From Schistocerca nitens (Eukaryota; Arthropoda; Insecta; Orthoptera; Acrididae), in the NCBI RefSeq assembly GCF_023898315.1, contig NC_064622.1, positions 179,076,178 to 179,140,177 of the forward strand: a stretch of 64,000 nucleotides of DNA, in the 5' to 3' direction. Of this stretch, positions 55,680 to 64,000 are shown piece by piece. Each line of letters begins with the position of its first letter. Position 1 is the stretch's first letter. Below the pieces are notes generated by a model. It was not told where the DNA came from, did not search any database, and saw only the letters and a list, made by a program, of their open reading frames with translations. The translations under genes were made by a program, and so were the position numbers.

Positions 55680-56805
55680 TACATGAGTGAAAGCATGCTT
55701 GTTATCTCTGTCTCTCTGCCAGCTGTGGTTTCTGTGGCCTCGTCTGGCGAGTGGTTTGGTGATGGCAGATGCGGCGATGGGTGTGGTGGCCATCCTGATG
55801 GGAAGGTCTGTGGGTGGGAGTGATGTGTTGGGTGGGACTGTCAGCATGTGGGCAGGTGGGGAGCTGCTTACCTCTTGGACTGCGGACTGGTGGGGCCATG
55901 CTTACCTGTTGAGCCACCCTGCTAATAAGTGTTAACAGCAGTGTCGTGGCAAAGGTAGCGTCTTCTCAAATTTAGTGCTGTGATTAGGCAAATGTCGGAA
56001 CTGGTGTGAGGACTATGTGAAGAAACGGTGTAAGGTACATAGAAAAGTATGTATATTTGTAATTATCTGTTTGCATCTTATTTCAGCTAATAAAGAATAG
56101 AGGGAAAGACTTTCTGATTAACTATCATACATCAAAGTTACCATCAGACGCCAGCACTATATTCATACATTCAGATCTGCTGCAAGTCAGATTGTAGCTA
56201 TTGGCAAATAGCAGTATTCTGGAACTACTTAGCTGAGATAGGTTTTATGGCTGCTGCTGTCATGATGGTACAGTATAGTATGATAAATCTGGAAGGCTGC
56301 CTGTCAGTTGTCGTGAGGGCAGTCGCATTAGTAATTCAAACATCTGTGTCTCCTGCTCCAGCATATCCATTAGAGCTGTTTGAAAAATAAGAATACCTTA
56401 GTGTAACGCATGGGTTAATAATAAGTTTTAATAAAACTGATAAAGGATGGCAATTACTTACTCTTCTTCTATTGGCCAATCTCTGCTACTGCTGGTGTTG
56501 GTGATTCATGTTCATCCTTTCACTGCAGAGTACAGACCTCGAATGAATGATGAAATTCATGCAATTGGGATATTAAAAAAAAGGGGAGGGGAAACTTGAT
56601 TCCTATTGACCCAAGGTGTCGCCACATGCCTGGGGCAGGGATTACAATGGCCTCAGTACACTAGAACATTGAACCCTTTTTCACAGAAAGGGTACTGTGG
56701 CTTGATGACCTCACCATGTTCCCAGGAGGTGGGGGGGGGAGGGGGAGGAGGAGGGGTCGTGTGACCTTAGCATACGAGGACAATGGACCGCTTTGTTCTT
56801 GTACC
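55680..56805. other. No gene recognised
   Basis: Frames at 55687-55935 overlap on both strands and look compositional. A G-rich patch lies at 56728-56757. No repeat match elsewhere. Confidence 0.4.
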
Positions 56806-56811
56806 TGCCCT

Positions 56812-57017
56812 AAAAAAATGGTTCAAATGGCTCTGAGCACTATGGGACTTAACTTCTAAGGTCATCAGTCCCGTAGAACTTAGAACTACTTAAACCTAAC
56901 TAACCTAAGGACATCACACACATCCATGCCCGAGGCAGGATTCGAACCTGCGACCGTAGCGGTCGTGCGGTTCCAGACTGTAGTGCCTAGAACCGCTCGG
57001 CCACCCCAGCTGGCTGC
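56812..57017 (-). repeat. SINE family A
   Basis: Full antisense copy; TSD ACCTGCCCT at 56803-56811 and 57018-57026. Confidence 0.9.
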
Positions 57018-57179
57018 ACCTGCCCTGCCTACTACTATGCCATCTACATAATTAACTTCATGCATACGGAATCCACGGCCCAAGTGGAAAGGCATATTTT
57101 TCTGCTCGGCTGTGCAGTATCATATAGTCGTGTCACATAGTGTCAGTCACGAAATAGGCATGTTTGCAGCAAAACAAGT

Positions 57180-57620
57180 GTCCTCACAGACATTCAGATG
57201 ACGTGTGCAGCACCACTGACACAGCAGTGGGGAGAGGTGTGCCGACAGTGGTGCGTCTCAGTTTTGAGTACAGTATCAGGCTGGAAGTATTCATATGTGG
57301 AGGCTCTGAAAAGACCTACTATTGCCACCTTGCTTTCGTCAGTGTTATACGGGCCTAGCATCATGGTATGGGATGCTAGTCAGTACACGACATGACCACC
57401 TGTGGTTTCCATATCCAGTAATCTGGATAGTGGCCTATACATTTCTGACGTGTTAAGGTTGGTGGCTGTGTCCTATCTTTAAGGTCTCCAAGACGTTATC
57501 TTTCAACACGAAAATGTTTCGACTGTTGACGTGTCCAGATCTCTCGTCCACTGAAAATATCTGATCATGGGTTACCTAAGTATTCACAGACCATCATTTG
57601 CAAGCCACTAAAGCGACCTC
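57180..57620 (+). pseudogene. Tc1-like transposase remnant
   Basis: GPSIMVWDASQYTT near 57352-57395 matches the GxxxMVWGAISY block. After shifts the strand gives FQHxNVSTVDVSRSL-like residues where QDNARPHVxR is expected. Weak and decayed; the ends were not found. Confidence 0.4.
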
Positions 57621-57624
57621 TAAA

Positions 57625-58805
57625 TAGCCAATACTACTGCGCAATATTTCCAGACATGCAATCATACTGAACATATAGGGGTGAAATTGAGGGGTTGCCC
57701 ATAAATACTGAGCACATCAAAAACTTTTGAAATATGTTGTGCAGCTTAAAAATATTGTGCCATTTGTGGTGGGTGTTAGCAGTATTAACAATATCATTGC
57801 CAGTCTCTTGCACTATGATATCTCTGGATACCTTCATATTTCCTTTTCGTTGTTGTTGTTGTGCTGAAAAAGAATTCCAAACAAGACGAAAAAGAGTTAT
57901 TATCAGAGTGCATCGAAATATATAAATCATTGGCTGCATTCTCGGATGTTACAGCGAATGAGTATGAAAACATAAAGTTTAAGAACGAATCGCATGATTT
58001 GTTGCCGAGGAACTCCACAGAACAGTACCTTACAGCCACATAGGAAAATGTTTTAACAATTTAATTAGTGAAAAGTTATGAATAAAAGCTTATGTAGATA
58101 TTTATGTGAGTCTATAAATTGCATGCCCTAATGTAATCCTTTAGTGCACTTATTGTTGCATGACACGTTTCCATAACTATGTCTCACATACTTTGAGGCG
58201 AAACTGCACACGTAAATTTCATCCCAGAAAATTACTGATTAACCAATCAGTGTTTGTTATAGATAGATTACTTTGATACTCAAGGCCAACAAACATACAT
58301 CAAATTATACAGCAATCCATACAACCATACTACTGCCTCACTGCGATCAGGCACGTAAAGCTACACTTAGCTAAAAGAGAGATATAGCGATATAACAGGA
58401 AATCACTTCTGGAAATGTATGAGAGTTCTGTGATGGATAAAAACTCTGTTCTCCATATTCCTGGGGAGCTAGGAGGGAGAGAGCAAGTGCCTATGTATGG
58501 TAGCGCCTATGTATATATGTTTCCAACAATGTATCAGACGTTGGACCATCAACACGAGAAGAGTTATAATAATGTTTTTTTTTTCATTTTTTTCGTTCAA
58601 CCTCAATTCTTCCAACAAGTTTTGAAAGAAGTACATTCTAGGAGAAATGATTGCGAAAGATCTACGTATCATGTGGAATGACAGTTTGTTTGGTACCTTC
58701 GAAACTTTATTTGAAATATACCACTATGAGCATTTTTGCATATGTGAACATACGAGTGATACGTATTCGAGTAGAACTCGGGTGAGCGAGGGAAGCAGTT
58801 GTCGG
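57625..58805. other. No gene recognised
   Basis: A 60-codon frame at 57861-58043 (MLKKNSKQDEKELLSECIEI and onward) looks protein-like but has no recognisable domain or neighbours. Confidence 0.35.
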
Positions 58806-58809
58806 TCAG

Positions 58810-58863
58810 AGTGTGTGTGTGTGTGTGTGTGTGAAAGAGAGAGTGAGAGAGAGAGAGAGAGAG
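58810..58863 (+). repeat. (GT)n followed by (GA)n microsatellite
   Basis: A GT run of about 22 bp, then GAAAGAGAGAGTGAGAGAGA-type sequence to 58863. Confidence 0.95.
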
Positions 58864-58869
58864 TAACAA

Positions 58870-60800
58870 AAGTTCAAATAAAAAAAATTAAGCTGTTTTA
58901 TTTTAACTTTTATTGTCCAAACAGTCGCAGTTTCCTTAAAAAGGCAGTTCAACATGGACGCCGTAAGGCTAGAGAGAGAGAGAGCGGTTGTGTTATGGCA
59001 GAGTGAGGAGCCTGGATGGCGAACGTGCCGCACAGAGAATAGAATTTTATTGTAGATTCTCCCTGATGTGTAATTGAGGATTAAGGATAAGGAATGATTT
59101 GAGATGATTTTATAGAGACAGGACATTTTTGGAAAAAGGTAATTTGCGTTGACTTTACTTTGTGCCAAGCGCTAGCCGAGTAATTATTATAGTGTACGGA
59201 TTTCATTGTGTTTAATGGTATCTACATGTTGGTGTCTAGGATCAATTATCAGTCATATGTTCAGTATACTAACTAGTTCCCTGCCACTATTTTTAGTTAA
59301 AAGTATTTAATTTAAAAAGGCAAAGAGTAAATTAGACATAATTTAAATATTCCGTGTAAAAGTAATACTTAAAATGGAACTACAATGCTGAGGAAGGATT
59401 ACTGTTAATGATAGTTCGAGCTATTTTTGTATCATAAGAAGGACTGGATAGAGTTTCAAAATACTATCTTCCCTCATTTATAAATACTGGATTGAAGCCT
59501 TTTCTCATTGTTAGGTGAATAGTGTATCTGATAAAACTTGCACTGTCACGCCTTGCACTATTGCGTGAACAATGATTCAGATTCTCAGAAAGAGGAAAAA
59601 AGTTTAATTTACGAAAGTAAAATAAAATTAGGCTGTTTGACGCTTCGCCGCATACTGATTATTTTGGGGAACATGCATTTCGGCACTTCACCTTCTTGCA
59701 GTGTACAGACAAAGCAGAGCCGAGTTATCTGTTGCAAGGTAAGAAACAATTAGGACGTAAAATGAACTTTTTGAGAAAATTAGAAACAATATGTATAGGC
59801 GAAATTTTCGTATAAATTCAGTAGATGTATTTTACTAACAGGGCACATTTTAATATGTAACAGGTAGCCACTGTGTACGATTGTTTAATGAGAAAACCAT
59901 TCTGAGTATTATCGATAAGCATTCTTTAAATTCAATCTCATTTACAGATAGTCAGAAGCGGTTTAGATTGACACACGTCGAAAGTAATTTTCACAGTTGT
60001 GTTCATGTTCAAAACTGGGGTAACTGAGATTATTCTAGACCAGAATCCGTAATCCGAATTTAAAAGTTGTACAGTTTCCTAGTAAAATGTAATAGCTGCA
60101 TCACGTTTATTCGGTTACAATAGCAGAAGAATTATGTTTAGAAAGTTTCAGTTTCCGTGAGTCATTTTTGACGATTCTTGAACCAATTTTTCATTCACCT
60201 TTTCTTAAGCATGCAACAGAGTATAGCAAGTACAACAGCAGCTGAGTATCACCGAACATTCCCAACCGCAATATTATTAAGCAGTCTATGGGGTCTTTAA
60301 TAATATTGCACAATGTTATTGACCGTCTAAGAGCCACTTAAAACATATGAACTCTGGCACAAACACGAGGCAGTATGGAATGAAGTCCTCGTACTGCTTA
60401 ACCGAGATCAGTTCCAGTCGATGAGCAATTTGGTGAGAGCTGTTGTTGCTGCCAGAGATGGACTCTCTGTATACTAAATTTCTCACCTTGCATACTCCAA
60501 ATCACCTACAAATTAAGTTGTGTTGGTATTTTGTTAGGGAATTAAGCTATAAAATAAAATGAAAAACCCTGCCTCCCATTTTCTGTGCGTCCCCGAGACG
60601 AGAATGAGACGGAAATTACTGAACAGGAATAATATTAGGCCAGATATACTTATGACAACGCCTTTCAAACACCTAGTTTGAAGAAAGACGCCAGGAGCAC
60701 AGGGATACATTCCTGGTAGGTAGTTGACGTATAGGAGCAGCCAGATAGTGGTAACCTAACAGATGTCGAGAGTTCCCTCAGAACTCGCTTGTAAGACGTA
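58870..60800. other. No gene recognised, AT-rich
   Basis: About 1.9 kb with no frame over 80 codons outside the antisense of the microsatellite and no repeat shared within the window. Confidence 0.5.
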
Positions 60801-60804
60801 TATA

Positions 60805-62212
60805 CATTACTGGGCATTAAAATTGCTACACCAATAAGAAATGTAGATGATAAACGGGTATTTATTGGAGAGATATATTATACTAGAACTGACATGTGAT
60901 TACATTTTCACGCAATTTGGGCGCATAGATGCTGAGAAATCAGTACCCAGAACAACCATCTCTGGCCGTAATAACGGCCTTGATACGCCTGGGCATTGAG
61001 TCAAATAGAGCTTGGATGGCGTGTACAGGTACAGCTGCCCATGCAGCTTCAACACGATACCACAGTTCATCAAGAGTAGTGACTGGCGTATTGTGACGAG
61101 CCAGTTGCTCGGCCACCATTGACCATACTTTTTCAATTGGTGAGAGATCTGGAGAATGTGCTGGCCAGGGCACCAGCCGAACATTTGCTGTTTCCAGAAA
61201 GGCCCGTACAGGACCTGCAACATGCGGTCGTGCATTATCCTGCTGAAATGTAGGGATTCGTAGGGATCGAATGAAGGGTAGAGCCACGGGCCATAACACA
61301 TCTGAAATGTAACGTCCACTGTTCAAAGTGCCGCCAATGCGATCAAGAGGTGACTGAGACGTGTGAGTAATGGCACCCCATACCTTCACGCCGGGTGATA
61401 CGCCACTATGGCGATGACGAATACACGCTTCCAATGTGCGTTCACCGCGATGTCGCCAAACACGGATGCTACCATCATGATGCTATGAACATAACCTGGA
61501 TTCATCCGAAAAAAATGACGTTTTGCCATTTGTGCACCCAGGTTCGTCGTTGAGTACACCATCGCAGGAGCTCCTGTCTGTGATGCAGCGTCAAGGGTAC
61601 CCGCAGCCGTGGTCTCCGAGCTGATAGTCCATGCTGCTGCAGACGTCGTCGAACTGTTAATGCAGATGGTTGTTGTCTTGCAAACGTCCCCATCTGTTGA
61701 CTCGGGGATCGAGACGTGGCCGCACGATCCGTTACAGCCATGCGGATAAGGTGCCTGTCATCTCGACTGCTAGTGATACGAGGCCGTTGGGATCCAGCAC
61801 GGCGTTCCGTATTACCCTCCTGAACCCACCGATTCCATATTCTGCTAACAGTCATTGGATCTCGGCCAACGCGAGCGGCAATGTCGCAATACGATAAACC
61901 GCAATCGCGATAGGCTACAATCCGACTTTTATCAAAGTCAAAAACGTGATCGTATGCATTTCTCCTCCTTACATGAAGCATCACAACTACTTTTCACCAG
62001 GCAATGCCTGTCAATTGCTGTTTGTGTATGAGAAATCGGTTGAAAACTTTCGTCGTGTCAGCACGTTGTAGGTGTCGCCACCGGCGCCAACCTTGTGTGA
62101 ATGTTCTGAAAAGCTAATCATTTGCATCTCACAGCATCTTCTTCCTGTCGGTTAAATTTCGCGTCTGTAGCACGTCGTCTTCGTGGTGTAGCAATTTTAA
62201 TGGCCAGTAGTG
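60805..62212 (-). mobile_element. Tc1-like element, near complete (1408 bp)
   Basis: TA (60803-60804) then CATTACTGGGCATTAAAATT; the right end, inverted, reads CACTACTGGCCATTAAAATT and is followed by TA (62213-62214). Inverted repeats about 29 bp with two mismatches. Confidence 0.93.
60940..61984 (-). pseudogene. Tc1-like transposase, one frameshift and one stop
   Basis: The ATG at 61984 opens MMLHVRRRNAYDHVFDFDKS, followed by helix-turn-helix SYCDIAARVGRDPMTVSRIW, a second DNA-binding segment (about residues 80-125, including LTVRRRLQQHGLSARRP) and CTQRRTWVHKWQNVIFF. Here a seven-A run (plus strand, near 61509-61515) shifts the frame exactly at the SDESR block holding the first catalytic D. 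A TAG follows eight codons later. The rest is open: KVWGAITHTSQSPL, FQQDNARPHVAG (second D), WPAHSPDLSPIEKVW (E, 34 residues later), and a GCSGY end. So DD34E, about 345 codons, with two simple lesions. Confidence 0.92.
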
Positions 62213-62214
62213 TA

Positions 62215-63570
62215 ACTTTTTGTAGGAACGGCTATTTAGGGTGGCAGTCTCCTGTTGTGGGACCGAGTTTTTAAATCGGACCTAGCAGGGTCACTCAGAC
62301 TCACTTTTGTCATTGTCCTGCAGCAGTCAACACACAGCGTCCGTGTCCATCACAGAGGACTACGTGGACAACCCCCCAGCGGCACGACAAAGCGTGACGC
62401 GACGGCCTACCGGCTGGGTAATACGCCATCATGCTTCACTGTTGTTCCTCTCCGCCAGTATTTGTTTCTTTCTCGTTCATCTCAACCTTACTGGGGTTTC
62501 ACTGATTACATTTATGTAACTTTTATTTTAGCTGATGCTTGATAAACATATGAACTTTATATTGAACACTAGTGCACTCTTTTCTCCAGATCTTAGTTCT
62601 TAATTCGTTTTCTGTTGCTTTGTAACTACTGAATGCAGAATACATCGTAGTTAAGGGGAGACTCTATCCAAAATTTAAACTTTGTTTTTTCTTTGCAGAT
62701 TTCAACAGTATTTTAAAAACATATGTATGATGTAAAGATGTAGTAAGCTGGTACCACAGGTTTGAAGTCTAGAATTTCATTGGTTTTTGAGTAATGAATT
62801 TTTAATATGATTTTAATGGTAATTTGGAAAGCCAATCTTTTATTTTTTGATTTGAATTTTCACATTCAAGATTTTTCGGTTAAATTCACAAGAGATTGTT
62901 CAACTATGCTCTGCATTCATTTTATTGGAACTGTTGACTTGCCTTTCGCTTTTTTGTTTCAAGTTTCAAACCTAAATTTTCATCAGTTATCGATAAATAA
63001 ATGTGATAAATAAAATAGGCAAACTGTGCTTTCGATAGTAGTAATGGTTAGAAATATGCAAATACCTCAAGACTACTTCTTGCAAAAATATCATTGAGAT
63101 AGGTTAATATTTAGGATAAAACATTGGCCTTGAACTCAGAGAAACAAACTTACAGGAAAATCGATTTTAAAATTTTACTAACAAATGGATGTTAGTACAG
63201 GACACATACCCACTACAATTCACCAGTAGAATACATTTTCCCTTCCTGCCCCTGTAACACTTCTTCTTGTGATTTCAAGATCTAGGTAGCCTTTTTCTTT
63301 AAATTTTCTATCTCCAGGCAGAATCTTGTGGGCTGCCTGCTCTGTTGTTGATATCTAGATAAGCATATATTGTTTTGGAAGGGTGATAAAGCAAAGCTGG
63401 GAATCGTGGTTCCTCAGTCATCAAACATCCCATATGGAACTGAGAAATGGCTTCTACAAATCCAAAAGTATCTTTTTCTTTATGAAATTTGCACCAAATG
63501 ACCCTGTGCAAACTTTTTTTGGATTTTATGTCTTTATATCATTGCCAGTAGTGCATCAAGTGCAAGTCTC
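62215..63570. other. No gene recognised
   Basis: GC-richer at 62260-62460, then AT-rich. Short frames only. Confidence 0.45.
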
Positions 63571-63575
63571 TGATT

Positions 63576-63776
63576 CAAATGGTTCAAATGGCTCTGAGCG
63601 CTATGGGACTTAACTTCTAAGGTCATCAGTCCGCTAGAACTTAGAACTACTTAAACCTAACTAACCTAAGGGCATCACACACATCCATGCCCGAGGCAGG
63701 ATTCGAACCTGCGACCGTAGCGGTCGCGCGGTTGCAGACTGTAGCGCCTAGAACCGCTCGGCCACCCCGGCCGGCC
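63576..63776 (-). repeat. SINE family A
   Basis: Full antisense copy with the least diverged head; TSD AAGTCTCTGATT at 63564-63575 and 63777-63788. Confidence 0.93.
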
Positions 63777-64000
63777 AAGTCTCTGATTGACAGCTACTAT
63801 CCTGACCACTTCAGTAGCTGTCAATGTGCTATGTGTACTCGAGCAGTTCATATTTCCAATACTTCTGAGACGTACTTATAATTCGAATACAGGCAAATCA
63901 TTTTGGGTTCTAAGAATAAACACTCCAAAGATGTGAAAGAGTCATTAACCATTAAAAAAAAACTGAATTTTTAGGGTGGAGTTTCCCCTCAAGGAGTCCA

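Overview
This window looks like a stretch of repeat-filled intergenic or intronic DNA from a large insect genome. A grasshopper or locust (Schistocerca-like orthopteran) is my best guess. That rests on recognising from memory several tRNA-derived SINE families and Tc1/mariner, Jockey, RTE and Penelope-like elements; no search was run. There are no operons, no Shine-Dalgarno spacing and no bacterial genes. I found no convincing host protein-coding gene. Nearly every coding signal belongs to a mobile element, and only one transposase frame is fully open.

Layout. 1-6 kb: a Tc1-like remnant, an internally deleted mariner, mariner pieces on both sides of a three-unit tandem array, a Tc1-like element carrying a piggyBac-type MITE, and a LINE 3' end split by a compound tRNA-like repeat. 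6-10 kb: a mariner-like element plus SINEs. 10.6-14 kb: a minus-strand Jockey-like LINE broken by a 1.58-kb mariner-like element and by a SINE. 14.4-19.2 kb: an RTE tail and two adjacent Tc1-like elements, the second holding a piggyBac that itself holds a snap-back SINE. 19.4-25.8 kb: an RTE reverse-transcriptase fragment, an unrecognised coding-like remnant, SINEs and AT-rich DNA. 25.85-27.28 kb: a complete Tc1-like element with an intact 340-residue transposase. 27.3-35.4 kb: degenerate tandem repeats, SINEs and a nearly identical 601-bp direct repeat. 35.4-38.3 kb: a plus-strand Jockey-like LINE. 38.6-53.2 kb: mariner-like elements (three with very long inverted ends), a Penelope-like remnant and a Tc1 remnant. 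53.2-55.4 kb: a second Penelope-like remnant with an inverted partial copy, split by a solo LTR. 55.4-64 kb: SINEs, microsatellites, Tc1 remnants and unassigned DNA.

The elements do not form a pathway. They record successive insertions, dated relative to each other by target-site duplications and interruptions. The transposases would act on their own terminal inverted repeats. The SINEs have tRNA-like pol III heads and would depend on LINE reverse transcriptases. I did not find a clearly new biological system. The most useful leads are the intact transposase with a 32-residue D-to-E spacing, long inverted ends that include transposase coding sequence, subterminal direct repeats in two piggyBac-type elements, a stop codon shared by two mariner copies, and hammerhead-like cores.
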